Assembly (NCBI GenBank): GCA_902785455.1
Contig: CACZYY010000005.1
Location: 1 to 64,000 of the forward strand
DNA length: 64,000 bases
Reading direction: 5' to 3'
DNA from: an uncultured Spirochaetaceae bacterium
Lineage (GTDB): Bacteria; Spirochaetota; Spirochaetia; Treponematales; Treponemataceae
In this document: positions 50,184-59,722 of the stretch, piece by piece
Position numbering within the stretch: the first letter of the stretch is position 1
Layout of the letters: every line of letters starts with the position of its first letter
Made by a program: the position numbers and the translations under genes
Notes under the pieces: model-generated
The model's input: the letters and a program-made list of their open reading frames with translations, nothing else
What the model was told of the DNA's origin: nothing
The model's database searches: none

Positions 50184-51253
50184 AAAAAAACAAATCTAAA
50201 AAAAATAAATTTTTCTCATTCATTTTTTCTTGTTTTGGCTGTGTGATTCTTGCTTTTCTGGCATGTTTTTTGGCATTCAGGTTGTCGCTGGCGGCGCCAG
50301 ATTCAAAAGCCAGTGCAAAACAGGTTAGGCTTGAGATTCCTTCGGGTGTAAGTATTTCCAGAATTGGTGAGATTCTTGTTGACAACGGCTTGATTCGATC
50401 TGACAGAGCTTTTTATATCGCAGCCCGCTTTCCTTTTCTTTCATTCCGAAAAACTGTTCCTGTAATGAAATCAGGATATTACAATGTCAATTCTTCGATG
50501 GGCGCGCTTGAAATTATGGATTTGCTCGAATCTGGGCTTCAGGATTATACACGGGTTGTTATTCCTGAGGGGCTGACGGTGCGTAAAATCGCTTCAATCC
50601 TTGAAAATAATGAAATTTGTCAGGCTGGTGATTTTGTTGCGGCGGCCTGTGATGCGGCCCTTCTCGAAAAATATTCAATTCCCGCGGAAACTTTTGAGGG
50701 CTTTCTTTTTCCGGACACATATTTTTTTGCCCCAGGTATGAAGGCTGGTGATGTCCTTGAGATTATGGTTGAGTCATTCTTTGATAAGGTGTCCGGTATC
50801 CCGTATTATTCAGGAAAGTCCCCGGCTTCGTTTTATGAAACTCTTGTTCTTGCTTCTATCATTGAGCGTGAGTACCGTGTTGCTGATGAGGCTCCGCTCA
50901 TCGCGAGCGTTTTTAGAAATCGTATTGAGGCTGGGGCAGGGCTTTATTCTTGCGCCACAATCGAATATATAATCACAGAAATTCAAGGAAAGCCGCATCC
51001 TGATGTAATCACTTACGATGACCTCAAGATTGACAGCCCGTATAACACTTATAAATGGGCGGCTCTTCCTCCAACACCTATTTCGAATCCTGGGCTTGTT
51101 GCCCTCCGTGCGGCGGCAGAACCTGCAAAAACTGATTATTTTTACTTCACGCTCACTGATTCTTCTGCTGGAAAACATACTTTCTCAAAATCTTTCAACG
51201 CTCACGTTAAGGCCGGGACTCAGTTCAAAACCAAAAAATCTGGAAGCAACTAG
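50180..51253 (+). CDS. mltG: Endolytic murein transglycosylase MltG
   Basis: Inner-membrane YceG/MltG family enzyme (357 residues) that cleaves nascent glycan strands. Lys-rich cytoplasmic tail, one membrane helix (about residues 14-36), then the LysM-like subdomain (about 48-145; VRKIASILE) and the catalytic domain with the essential glutamate in LASIIEREYRVADEAP (about 222-232), plus IEYIITE and the closing NPGLVALRAAAEP. It lies between a small ORF and dnaG (3 nt gap). Confidence 0.93.
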   Translation: MKKNKSKKNKFFSFIFSCFGCVILAFLACFLAFRLSLAAPDSKASAKQVRLEIPSGVSISRIGEILVDNGLIRSDRAFYIAARFPFLSFRKTVPVMKSGYYNVNSSMGALEIMDLLESGLQDYTRVVIPEGLTVRKIASILENNEICQAGDFVAAACDAALLEKYSIPAETFEGFLFPDTYFFAPGMKAGDVLEIMVESFFDKVSGIPYYSGKSPASFYETLVLASIIEREYRVADEAPLIASVFRNRIEAGAGLYSCATIEYIITEIQGKPHPDVITYDDLKIDSPYNTYKWAALPPTPISNPGLVALRAAAEPAKTDYFYFTLTDSSAGKHTFSKSFNAHVKAGTQFKTKKSGSN

Positions 51254-51256
51254 CTG

Positions 51257-53083
51257 ATGGAAGGAATTATTTCTCAGGAGACAATTGATAACGTTTCTTC
51301 TCAGGCGGACATCGTTTCCGTTGTGAGCGATTATGTCCAGCTCGAAAATCGCGGAAATCAGTGGTGGGGCTGCTGTCCTTTCCATCATGAAAAAACGCCA
51401 TCTTTCTGCGTGACCCCCGAAAAGCGTATGTATTATTGTTTCGGTTGTCATGCGGGCGGAGGGGCGATAAATTTCGTCATGGAGATGGAAAAAGTCCGTT
51501 TCCCTGAGGCCGTGAAAATCCTGGCCAAAAAATTTAATGTCGAGGTAAAATATTCGAACAATTTTGTTCCTAAGGCCGATAAGCCTGACAATTCAAAGGA
51601 ACTTTATATCGACTTGTATAACCGTGTGGCTGATATGTTTCACTACGGTCTTTTAAAGACTGATGCGGGAAAATTCGCACTGGAATATATCACCAAGCGC
51701 GGAATCTCAATGGAGACGATTGAAAAATTCAAGCTCGGATATTCCCCTGCGGACAGGAGCTGGCTTAAGCGTTTCCTTAAATCTAAAAATTTCAGTGATG
51801 AATTCCTTGCGAAGTCAGGTCTGTTCAGCAAAAAGTATCCTGACATAGCTTTTTTCTCCGACCGGCTTATGTTCCCGATTTTTGACAGGCGCGGGCAGGC
51901 TGTGGCTTTTGGCGGGCGTTTTTTGCGCGGCGACCCGGAAAAATCTCCGAAGTACCTCAATTCCGGTGACTTGATTCAGTATCAGAAGGGCGAGACTTTG
52001 TATGCCTTCAATTTTGCAAAGAATTCGATCCGAGAGAATAAAAAAGTGATTTTCTGTGAGGGCTACATGGATTGCATCGCCTATCATCAGTGCGGAATCA
52101 CTTACGCTGTTGCCCCTTTGGGGACTGCTCTCACGGATGATCAGATAAAAATCGTGCGCGGTTTTGCCGATACGATCCTTCTTTCCTTTGATTCTGACGG
52201 AGCGGGGCAAAAAGCGACATGGCGTGCAATCTTGATGTGCCGGCGGCAAGGGCTTACTGTAAAAATAATTCGCCTGCATAATGCAAAAGATCCTGCAGAA
52301 ATTATGGTGAATTTCGGTGCGGATGCCTTGACGAATGAAGTTAATTCCGCTATATTAGATAGTGATTATCTGTTGAGTTTTCTGTCGCAAAAGTACCAAA
52401 AGGATACTCCGGAGGGAAAGGCTAAGTTTGCGCTTGAATTTTTCCCTTACATTGATGCGTTACAGACCGATATACAGAAGGAATCAAGTCTGGAGCTCTT
52501 GGGGCAGACTCTAAATATCTCCCTCGAGGCGGTAAAAAGGGATTTTAATAATCGTGAAGATGTAAAAAAACGAACTCTAAGCATAAATACGGATAACCAG
52601 AAGCCTGTTTCGGATGATGTTATCGTCAATTCGGAATTCAGGGCTGTCCTGGCAGTTTTGTCCGATACAAATCAGTTTGAACTGATGCGGAGTCGTTTGA
52701 CCGAAGGCGATTTTGAGAACCCTTTTGCGAGAACTTTGTTTTCTGTTCTTAAGGAGTGTTACGAGTCGGGGGATTTGTCTTTTGTTTCCGTGCTAAATCA
52801 TTGCAATCATGACGGCATCAAGCAGAAAATTACTGAGTCTGTTTCCAGAGGGGAATTTTCTCAGTGTACGGCGCAGTCTGTTGCGGAGAGCGTGGAGCGG
52901 CTGCAAATTAACAGCCTCAAACGAAAGCGAAAAGCGATACTCCAGCAAATGAACTCTTTGCAGGGGCAGCTTAGCATTCCTGCAAATCAAGAATTGATGA
53001 CAAGGCTTTTCGAGCAAAAAAAGCTTATTGACGAAAAAATTAATAATAAAGGACTGGAATATGGATCAGGAGCTGGATCCTAA
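51257..53083 (+). CDS. dnaG: DNA primase
   Basis: Makes RNA primers for replication, 608 residues. The N-terminal CHC2 zinc finger reads [12 protein letters not shown] and [10 protein letters not shown] (about residue 37-75). The catalytic TOPRIM domain has [10 protein letters not shown] (about 262) and the DSDGAG metal site (about 313). The C-terminal part is a DnaB-helicase-binding-like domain. Its 3' end overlaps the rpoD start, giving the classical dnaG-rpoD order. Confidence 0.96.
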   Translation: MEGIISQETIDNVSSQADIVSVVSDYVQLENRGNQWWGCCPFHHEKTPSFCVTPEKRMYYCFGCHAGGGAINFVMEMEKVRFPEAVKILAKKFNVEVKYSNNFVPKADKPDNSKELYIDLYNRVADMFHYGLLKTDAGKFALEYITKRGISMETIEKFKLGYSPADRSWLKRFLKSKNFSDEFLAKSGLFSKKYPDIAFFSDRLMFPIFDRRGQAVAFGGRFLRGDPEKSPKYLNSGDLIQYQKGETLYAFNFAKNSIRENKKVIFCEGYMDCIAYHQCGITYAVAPLGTALTDDQIKIVRGFADTILLSFDSDGAGQKATWRAILMCRRQGLTVKIIRLHNAKDPAEIMVNFGADALTNEVNSAILDSDYLLSFLSQKYQKDTPEGKAKFALEFFPYIDALQTDIQKESSLELLGQTLNISLEAVKRDFNNREDVKKRTLSINTDNQKPVSDDVIVNSEFRAVLAVLSDTNQFELMRSRLTEGDFENPFARTLFSVLKECYESGDLSFVSVLNHCNHDGIKQKITESVSRGEFSQCTAQSVAESVERLQINSLKRKRKAILQQMNSLQGQLSIPANQELMTRLFEQKKLIDEKINNKGLEYGSGAGS

Positions 53084-54842
53084 AGTTGAAAAACTTTTAG
53101 AGTATGCTAAGGATAAGCAGATCGTTTCTTGGGATGAGATTAATGAGATTCTTGGTCAGGATTTTGTTAATTCACCAAAAATGGAAGATGTGCTTCAACT
53201 TTTAACCCAGAACAACATTCAGGTCATGGAAGAGGATACTGACCTGGACGAAGACGCCGATGCGGATGATGAAGATTTGCTCGACGATGAGGATGCGGAT
53301 GAGGTAGGTGCGACCGATGACGAGCTGGCTGCGGCACGGCTTGTGAACGGCGACAAAGATTCTAATGTCGATGATCCAATCCGTCTTTATCTTCGTGAAA
53401 TCGGCAAAGAAAAACTTCTTACAGCTGAGCAGGAAGTTACATATTCTAAGCAGATGGAAGAGGGTGAGAACATTATTAAGGATGTAATCAAAAGATCCGG
53501 AATGATGATTCCAGAATTCTTCGCAATCTGTCAGAAGGCATTTGCCAAGATTGATCCTCATGAACCTGGAAAGGCCCGCAAAGAAATCAATGAGGCTCAG
53601 GCAGAAAAACGTCGTCTCAAGAGCTACTATGGTGAAAATCTTAAAGCTTGCAAAGAGAACATGAAGATTTATATGAACCTCAAAAAACAACTCTTTGAGG
53701 CTAACCAATCGCGTGAAATCTTTGAGAATGAGCAGATTCTTGAGCTTCGCACAAAAATTCTTCCAGAATTGCAGAAAATTGATATTCAGTCAGAAGAAAT
53801 CGATAAATTCAGTGCGAAATTTGTTGAGGCAACTCAGAAAATAAGCGAGTTCCGTCACAAACAAGAGCATAAAATGAAGGAGCTCCGTATTTCAAATCCG
53901 GCAGAACTCCGAAGTCTTGGACGTCGCCTTGCTATTCATTCAGAGGCTCTCAAGCTTGAAAATGAGCTTGGGCTCAAAAGTGACGAAATCCGCGATATTT
54001 ATACTCAGATTCAAAAGATTGATCGTAAGCTTCGCCGAATGGAGTACGATTTTGAGAATAATGTTGAGGAAATCCTCACGATGGCTGATGAGATCGAGCG
54101 TGGCCGAAAAATGCTTGAAAAAGCAAAGAACAAGCTGATTAATGCCAACCTTCGTCTTGTCGTTTCAATTGCCAAAAAATACACTAACCGTGGTTTGCAG
54201 TTCTTTGATTTGGTTCAGGAAGGAAATATTGGACTTATCAAGGCAGTTGAGAAATTCGAATACCGGAAAGGGTATAAATTTTCGACTTACGCTACATGGT
54301 GGATTCGCCAGGCAATTACACGCTCAATTTCTGATCAGGCGCGCACAATCCGAGTTCCTGTCCATATGATCGAGCAGATCAACAAGGTTGTCCGTGAGGG
54401 GCGTCAGCTCATGCAGAAGCTTGGTCGCGAACCAACCGATGAAGAGATTGCACAGCAGCTTGGCTGGCCTGTTACACGTGTCAAGCAGGTCAAGAATGTT
54501 GCCCGTGAACCAATTTCTTTGGAGACACCAATCGGTGAGGAAGAGGATTCTCAGCTCGGAGATTTTATCGAGGATAAGGATGTTGAGAATCCGGCAAATC
54601 AGACTGCTTACACGCTTTTGCAGGAGCAGCTCAGGTCGGTCCTTAACACATTGCCGTCGCGTGAACAGGAAGTTCTTAAAATGCGGTTCGGTCTTGATGA
54701 CGGATACAGCCTTACATTGGAAGAAGTCGGTTTGTATTTCAATGTAACTCGAGAACGAATCAGACAGATTGAGGCGAAAGCACTCCGAAGACTCCGACAC
54801 CCGAGACGTGCAAGCGGTCTCCGTGATTACATCGAGATGTAA
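53061..54842 (+). CDS. rpoD: Primary sigma factor RpoD
   Basis: Housekeeping sigma70, 593 residues. Region 1.1 is followed by a run of Asp/Glu (about 55-80), region 1.2 ([13 protein letters not shown], about 105-117), a large non-conserved region (about 145-345), region 2 with [29 protein letters not shown] and [12 protein letters not shown], region 3 and region 4 with [25 protein letters not shown]. It recognises the TTGACA/TATAAT promoters seen in this window. The ATG at 53061, inside dnaG, has an AAGGA site. A terminator follows. Confidence 0.96.
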   Translation: MDQELDPKVEKLLEYAKDKQIVSWDEINEILGQDFVNSPKMEDVLQLLTQNNIQVMEEDTDLDEDADADDEDLLDDEDADEVGATDDELAAARLVNGDKDSNVDDPIRLYLREIGKEKLLTAEQEVTYSKQMEEGENIIKDVIKRSGMMIPEFFAICQKAFAKIDPHEPGKARKEINEAQAEKRRLKSYYGENLKACKENMKIYMNLKKQLFEANQSREIFENEQILELRTKILPELQKIDIQSEEIDKFSAKFVEATQKISEFRHKQEHKMKELRISNPAELRSLGRRLAIHSEALKLENELGLKSDEIRDIYTQIQKIDRKLRRMEYDFENNVEEILTMADEIERGRKMLEKAKNKLINANLRLVVSIAKKYTNRGLQFFDLVQEGNIGLIKAVEKFEYRKGYKFSTYATWWIRQAITRSISDQARTIRVPVHMIEQINKVVREGRQLMQKLGREPTDEEIAQQLGWPVTRVKQVKNVAREPISLETPIGEEEDSQLGDFIEDKDVENPANQTAYTLLQEQLRSVLNTLPSREQEVLKMRFGLDDGYSLTLEEVGLYFNVTRERIRQIEAKALRRLRHPRRASGLRDYIEM

Positions 54843-54853
54843 AATCTGATATA

Positions 54854-54892
54854 AATAGCCGTGTATGATAGACATAAACGGCTATTTTTTAT
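54854..54892 (+). terminator. Terminator of rpoD
   Basis: AAATAGCCGT pairs with ACGGCTATTT across a 15-nt loop, followed by T-rich DNA. Confidence 0.8.
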
Positions 54893-54959
54893 ATACTTTT
54901 GTGATACATTAACAGAAATTTCTAAATTTTTAGAATTCTGAGTTTTGAGGTCTTTTAAC

Positions 54960-55826
54960 ATGGAAATGACAGAAGTTTTCGACAAACTTAAATCTCTTCA
55001 GGACGTTTTGGTAGAAAAATATGATCTTGAAAAAAAGATTGATGCTTCCCCAAAACAGCTTGATTCTCAGGACGAGCTTCTTGCACGTCTCAAAAAAGAA
55101 TATATCGAAAAAAATAAGAGCTATGAAGAAGTTCGTGCTGTTGTAGAGCATCTTAAACGCGAGCTTTCAGAGGCAGAGGCTTCACGTGAGTCTGGCGAAA
55201 AGAGCATGGATTCAATCACTTCTCATCGTGAATATGAAGCTCTTGACAAGCAGATTTCCGAGGCTACAGAAAAAGAAGCAGCTGTTCGTAAAGATTTGCT
55301 CCGAGAGGAGAAAAAGCTTGCCGAGCTCAATGAGTCTCTCAAAGCAGATGAGGCCATGATTAAGGCTCAGGAAGACGATCTTAATTCCAGCAAAGATGCC
55401 CTTTCTCAGCAGATTCAGGATTATAAAAATCAGCTCGAAGATTTGAGCAAAAAAGAACAGGAGCTTACTCCTGGTCTCAATCAGGAAATCGTTTATAAAT
55501 TCCAGCGTATCATCCAGCGCAATTCTCAGGGTATCGTTGCCGTTCGTAACGGTGTCTGCACTGGCTGCCAGATGATTCTTCCAGGTCAGTTTGCAAATGA
55601 AGTTCGTGATGGTGAGAAGATTTTGTTCTGTCCGTACTGCTCTCGAATTCTCTTCTATCAGGAAGTTGAAGAGGGAGAGGTTGAGGATTATTCAACTCTT
55701 GAAGAGACAGGTAGCCTTGCAGACTTCGAAGATGAATTCGCTGATGAGCGTGAAGACGATGAAGTTGAGGATGGCGATAACGAGAACAATCTCGATGACG
55801 AAAAAACAATGGCCTTTGATGACTAA
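54960..55826 (+). CDS. Coiled-coil zinc-ribbon protein (CdsZ / zf-RING_7 type)
   Basis: A 288-residue protein with a long antiparallel coiled-coil (about residues 1-180) and a C4 zinc ribbon: CTGCQMILPGQFANEVR and CPYCSRILFY (about 203-235). A very acidic tail follows (about 238-288). This family (related to chlamydial CdsZ) is widespread and in several phyla lies near rnpB or dnaG; its role is not firmly established. The ATG at 54960 is preferred over an earlier in-frame start. RNase P RNA follows. Confidence 0.8.
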   Translation: MEMTEVFDKLKSLQDVLVEKYDLEKKIDASPKQLDSQDELLARLKKEYIEKNKSYEEVRAVVEHLKRELSEAEASRESGEKSMDSITSHREYEALDKQISEATEKEAAVRKDLLREEKKLAELNESLKADEAMIKAQEDDLNSSKDALSQQIQDYKNQLEDLSKKEQELTPGLNQEIVYKFQRIIQRNSQGIVAVRNGVCTGCQMILPGQFANEVRDGEKILFCPYCSRILFYQEVEEGEVEDYSTLEETGSLADFEDEFADEREDDEVEDGDNENNLDDEKTMAFDD

Positions 55827-55853
55827 ATCGTCATAATAATTATGCGAAAATTT

Positions 55854-56264
55854 CAGAAAAGATATAACCGTGCCTGACCCGCTTATGATAGCGGTCTTGG
55901 GTGAGGAAAGTCCGGGCTCCACCGGAAAAATCGCCGGGTAATAACCGGGCAGAAAGGGGAACTTGTTGGTTGGTTGAAAGATCAGCAGCATAAGCCTTTT
56001 TTCTGACAGAAAGTGCCACAGAAAATATACCGCCTTCGGGTAAGGGTGAAAAGGTGAGGTAAGAGCTCACCGCTGTTCTGGTGACAGGGCAGGCAGGGTA
56101 AACCTCGTTTGGAGCAAGGCCAAGTAGCAGTCAGGTTTTCCGGACTATTGGCTGCGGGTAGGCTGCTAAAGGCTTTTGGCAACAAAAGTTTCGGATAGAT
56201 GGTTATGCGTGCTTTTCTTTCTTTTGAAAAGTGCAGGACAGAACCCGGCTTATTATCTTTTCTG
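55854..56264 (+). ncRNA. rnpB: RNase P RNA
   Basis: Bacterial type A RNase P RNA of about 411 nt. Conserved blocks are GAGGAAAGTCCGGGCTCC near the 5' end, ACAGAAAATATACCGCC in the middle, GGTAAGGGTGAAA, GAGCAAGGCCAA, and the 3' motif ACAGAACCCGGCTTA. The ends pair: AGAAAAGATA with TATCTTTTCT, forming P1 and followed by a T-run that may terminate transcription. End positions are approximate (a few bases). Confidence 0.93.
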
Positions 56265-56292
56265 TTTTTTTATATTGGGTGGAACGGGGACA

Positions 56293-57252
56293 ATGAAATT
56301 AAAGGCTTTGCAAACAAGAGAGATCTTTAAAAAAAAGAGCCATTTCTTAAAAAAACTCCTAATTTGTATTTTTGTTGCCGTCACTGTCTCCGTCGGTGTT
56401 TTTTTTGCTTACAGAGCAATTGATTCAAAAATCAACAACGGAAATTCAATCATAAACTTAAAGTCAAAATGGAAGGTTTATGATTATCAGCAGGTTTACG
56501 ACATAAGTTCCGCAATTCTTTACAAATCTCCTTTTAATATAACTGCACGTACATATAACGGATATTCAGCTTTTTTTCTTGCAGTTTCCAGCTCAGATGT
56601 CGTTCAGTCGCTTTCATATCTTGATGAAGCAATAAATTCTCTTCGCATTGCGTTGCAAGGGGCAAAATTCGGAGCTGTCTCGCAGATTGAGTACATGCTC
56701 GGAAAAGCATATTTTTACAAAGATTTTCATTCATCTTATTATTACTACGCGGATTTGGTAATTTACTATCTTTTAAAAGCCAAAAAAGACGGATATAAGG
56801 CGGATGATATTCCTGAGCTGCTTGGCTTGAGCTATGCGTCTCTCGGCATGACCATGGAAAGCATTTCAGCTTTTACTGAAGCGCTCCTTGTTCGCGAGTC
56901 TGATATTCTTCTTCTTTCAATCGCCGAGCAATATCATGCTGTCGGACAGGATAACGCCGCGGAGCAATATTTGTTCAGAATCTCGCAGAACTGCAAGGAT
57001 GAGCAGATTATTCTAAAAAGTCACCTTTTGATGGGGAATATTGCTCTTCAAAGAGAAAATTTTGAGGATGCAGAAAAAGAATTTAATTTTATTTTGGAAA
57101 AAAATGAAAATTCTGCTGACGCTTTATACGGATTGGGTGTAATATATGAAAGTCAGGGTGATATGGTCAAAGCTCGTTCCGAATGGAGAAAGGCTTTGAG
57201 AATACAGAATAATCATCCGCTTGCATTGAAAAAAATGTCAGAAATAAAGTAA
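56293..57252 (+). CDS. Tetratricopeptide-repeat protein with membrane anchor
   Basis: A 319-residue protein with a basic N-terminus, one membrane helix (about residues 20-40) and TPR-like helical repeats, clearest near the C-terminus (LLMGNIALQRENFEDAEKEF and ALYGLGVIYESQGDMVKARSEW, about 250-300). The ATG at 56293 is chosen because upstream in-frame codons lie inside rnpB. It precedes mreB by about 36 nt, and so may belong to the cell-shape cluster as a scaffold. Partner unknown. Confidence 0.75.
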   Translation: MKLKALQTREIFKKKSHFLKKLLICIFVAVTVSVGVFFAYRAIDSKINNGNSIINLKSKWKVYDYQQVYDISSAILYKSPFNITARTYNGYSAFFLAVSSSDVVQSLSYLDEAINSLRIALQGAKFGAVSQIEYMLGKAYFYKDFHSSYYYYADLVIYYLLKAKKDGYKADDIPELLGLSYASLGMTMESISAFTEALLVRESDILLLSIAEQYHAVGQDNAAEQYLFRISQNCKDEQIILKSHLLMGNIALQRENFEDAEKEFNFILEKNENSADALYGLGVIYESQGDMVKARSEWRKALRIQNNHPLALKKMSEIK

Positions 57253-57288
57253 AATAGATAATATAAAAAAGTTTGGGAGGACTTTTTC

Positions 57289-58332
57289 ATGGGTTTCTTT
57301 GACCGTTTTTCAACTGATATAGGAATTGATTTAGGTACATGTAATACATTGATTTATGTGCGAGGAAAGGGCATCGTCGTAGATGAGCCTTCCGTTGTTG
57401 CCGTAGAGAAGGGAACGAAGCACGTTTGGGCTGTTGGTGCCGAGGCTAAGCGTATGCTCTGGAAGACTCCGGGCAATATCGATGCAATCCGTCCTTTGGC
57501 AGACGGTGTTATTGCTGACATTGACAGCTGCGAAAAGATGATTAAATATTTCATCTCAAAAGTAATTTCTCGTCACCAGCTTTTTAAGTCTACACGAATG
57601 AAAATCGGTATTCCTTCATGCATTACACAGGTTGAGCGTCGTGCCGTAATCGAAACGGCATTAAAGGCCGGTGCAAAGGAAGTTGACGTAATTGAGGAAT
57701 CTCTTGCCGCTGCAATTGGTGCGCAGATTCCAATCAACGAGCCTGCCGGTCACATGATTTGCGATATCGGCGGTGGTACAACTGAAGTTTCTGTAATTTC
57801 TTTGGGAGGCATGGTTGTTACAAAGGCAATCCGTGTTGGCGGCGACAAATTCGATGAAGCCATCATGAAATATGTCCTCAATGTTCACAACCTTCGCATC
57901 GGTCAGCAGACTGCAGAACGTCTTAAGATTCAGATCGGAAACGCTTTGCAGGACAAGGACAAGGCTATCGAAAAAATGGAAGTCCGTGGTAACGACGCAA
58001 TTACAGGTCTTCCTCGTCGTCTTGAAATCGACAGCGTTGAGGTTCGTGAAGCTCTTAAATCAACAGTCAATGAAATCGTCGAGCTTATCAAAGTCACTTT
58101 GGGTGAAACTCCTTCAGAGCTTGCTGCCGACATTGTTGAGCGCGGTATCGTTATGAGCGGTGGCGGAAGTATGCTCAAAGGTCTACCAAAGCTCATTTCA
58201 AAAGAAACTGGTGTTCCTGTCATTTTGGTCGAAAAGCCGCTTGAATGTGTTGCTCTTGGTGCTGGTCAGGCATTTGATTTGTTCAAGGATATGTCTTCTG
58301 ACAGGGCAATTTACGACAATCTTAACGACTAA
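57289..58332 (+). CDS. mreB: Rod shape-determining protein MreB
   Basis: Actin-like filament protein directing cell-wall growth, 347 residues. Nucleotide motifs: [15 protein letters not shown] (about 10-24), [16 protein letters not shown] (about 158-173) and the C-terminal [16 protein letters not shown] (about 287-302). A GGGAGGA site precedes the ATG. First gene of mreB-mreC-mreD-pbp2-rodA. Confidence 0.97.
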   Translation: MGFFDRFSTDIGIDLGTCNTLIYVRGKGIVVDEPSVVAVEKGTKHVWAVGAEAKRMLWKTPGNIDAIRPLADGVIADIDSCEKMIKYFISKVISRHQLFKSTRMKIGIPSCITQVERRAVIETALKAGAKEVDVIEESLAAAIGAQIPINEPAGHMICDIGGGTTEVSVISLGGMVVTKAIRVGGDKFDEAIMKYVLNVHNLRIGQQTAERLKIQIGNALQDKDKAIEKMEVRGNDAITGLPRRLEIDSVEVREALKSTVNEIVELIKVTLGETPSELAADIVERGIVMSGGGSMLKGLPKLISKETGVPVILVEKPLECVALGAGQAFDLFKDMSSDRAIYDNLND

Positions 58333-58346
58333 TTTTTAGATTCAGA

Positions 58347-59201
58347 ATGGCTTCCAAACATTCATTCAGATTTGGTTTATCAGAATTCCTTCTCATCGGA
58401 TTTGTAGTGTTTTCCGGTATCATGCTGGCTTTTCATTCCGGAGGTTTTGTCGTCAATTTCCAGCAGGTAGGTTTTACAGCTTTATCTTCCGTACAAAAAG
58501 GCGTGAGTACGGTAGCATCTGGAATTGGAGACACTTTCAATGCCGTAAAAGAGCTTGCACGTCTTCGTGAGGAAAACAAAGAGCTTACTGAACGTCTCAA
58601 GAATTACGAGATCCTTCAGCGCAGCAATACCGACATCAAAAAAGAAAATGAAAGACTTAAGGAACAGCTGGGCTTTTCACTCTCCCTTCAAGAAAAGAAT
58701 TATCCGGCTCAAATTATTTCTCGAAATCCTGACAGTCTTTATTCTGCATTCACAATCAATAAAGGAAGCCGCCACGGAATCCGAAAAAACATGCCGGTTC
58801 TTGCAATTCAGGGCGGTATTGTTGGCCTGGTCGGCAAAGTCGTTACCGTAGGTGCTCTAACAAGTCTTGTTATGCCGATTTATGACTCAAAATGCTCTGT
58901 TTCGGCTCGAATCCAGAACACACGTGATATTGGCCTTGTAACAGGTGATGGAAGCGTAGATTCTCCTCTCAATATGGCTTATATCAAAAAGCGTGTTCTC
59001 GATGAGCTTCAGGTTGGCGATTTAATTGTTACCAGTGGTGAAAGCGGAAATTTTATGGGCGATATTCCGATTGGTTCCATTTCTGATATTAAAGTCCTTG
59101 ATTATGATTCATCTTTGTCTATAAAAGTTATGCCGGTGATTGATTTCTCGCGCATCGAAATGGTCATAGTTTCAGATTTGCACGAAAAAAATAACAAATA
59201 A
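58347..59201 (+). CDS. mreC: Rod shape-determining protein MreC
   Basis: Periplasmic scaffold linking MreB to the wall synthases, 284 residues. N-terminal membrane helix (about 12-32), a coiled-coil (about 62-112) and the beta-barrel domain with QIISRNPDSLYSAFTINKG (about 128-146), VVTVGALTSLVMP and the final VTSGESGNFMGDIPIG. It lies 14 nt after mreB. Confidence 0.92.
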   Translation: MASKHSFRFGLSEFLLIGFVVFSGIMLAFHSGGFVVNFQQVGFTALSSVQKGVSTVASGIGDTFNAVKELARLREENKELTERLKNYEILQRSNTDIKKENERLKEQLGFSLSLQEKNYPAQIISRNPDSLYSAFTINKGSRHGIRKNMPVLAIQGGIVGLVGKVVTVGALTSLVMPIYDSKCSVSARIQNTRDIGLVTGDGSVDSPLNMAYIKKRVLDELQVGDLIVTSGESGNFMGDIPIGSISDIKVLDYDSSLSIKVMPVIDFSRIEMVIVSDLHEKNNK

Positions 59202-59212
59202 GAGGGGAGAAA

Positions 59213-59722
59213 ATGTTAAAATCTTTTTCAGTTTCAGCTTTGATTCTTCTCTGCTTTGTGATTTTTGAGACGGCAATCCTTTCGAATATGCTTTTTCTTC
59301 CGGCCGTTCCGGATTTTCTTCTTATTATTACGCTTTATCTTTCTGTTAATAATGGAAAGGTTTTTGGCGTGTCTTCTGGGTTTGTTTCTGGTCTTTTCCT
59401 TGATTTTCTTAGCGCATCGCCGTTTGGGCTTCATAGTCTTTTGAGGACGATAATCGGATATTTTGCGGGAATTTTCACAAAAACTCTTAATATGGCAGGA
59501 ATTTTTCTTCCGATTCTGATTGGATTCTTTGCTACATTGATGAAGGCCGTTCTCATTTTTGTTATTTCCGTTTTCTTTGCTGATTCCGTAGTTCCGTATT
59601 CTCTATTTTCAAAGGCTTTTTTGTTTGAGCTTGCTGCGAATTCAATTTTAACGCCGATAGTTTTCAAATTTCTGAGTGTTTTCAGTGATTTGATTTTGCT
59701 TGATCCTGAGAAGGTTTCGTAA
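59213..59722 (+). CDS. mreD: Rod shape-determining protein MreD
   Basis: A small integral membrane protein (169 residues, about five helices) in the MreD position. DFLLIITLYLSVNNGKVFGVSSGFVSGLFLDFLSA matches the family, in which a conserved Gly and Asp region follows helix 2. It binds MreC. The stop codon is directly followed by the pbp2 start. Confidence 0.88.
   Translation: MLKSFSVSALILLCFVIFETAILSNMLFLPAVPDFLLIITLYLSVNNGKVFGVSSGFVSGLFLDFLSASPFGLHSLLRTIIGYFAGIFTKTLNMAGIFLPILIGFFATLMKAVLIFVISVFFADSVVPYSLFSKAFLFELAANSILTPIVFKFLSVFSDLILLDPEKVS

Noticed and set aside
56176-56292. The N-terminal extension of the TPR protein
   Set aside because: These codons lie within RNase P RNA; the ATG at 56293 begins a sensible protein.
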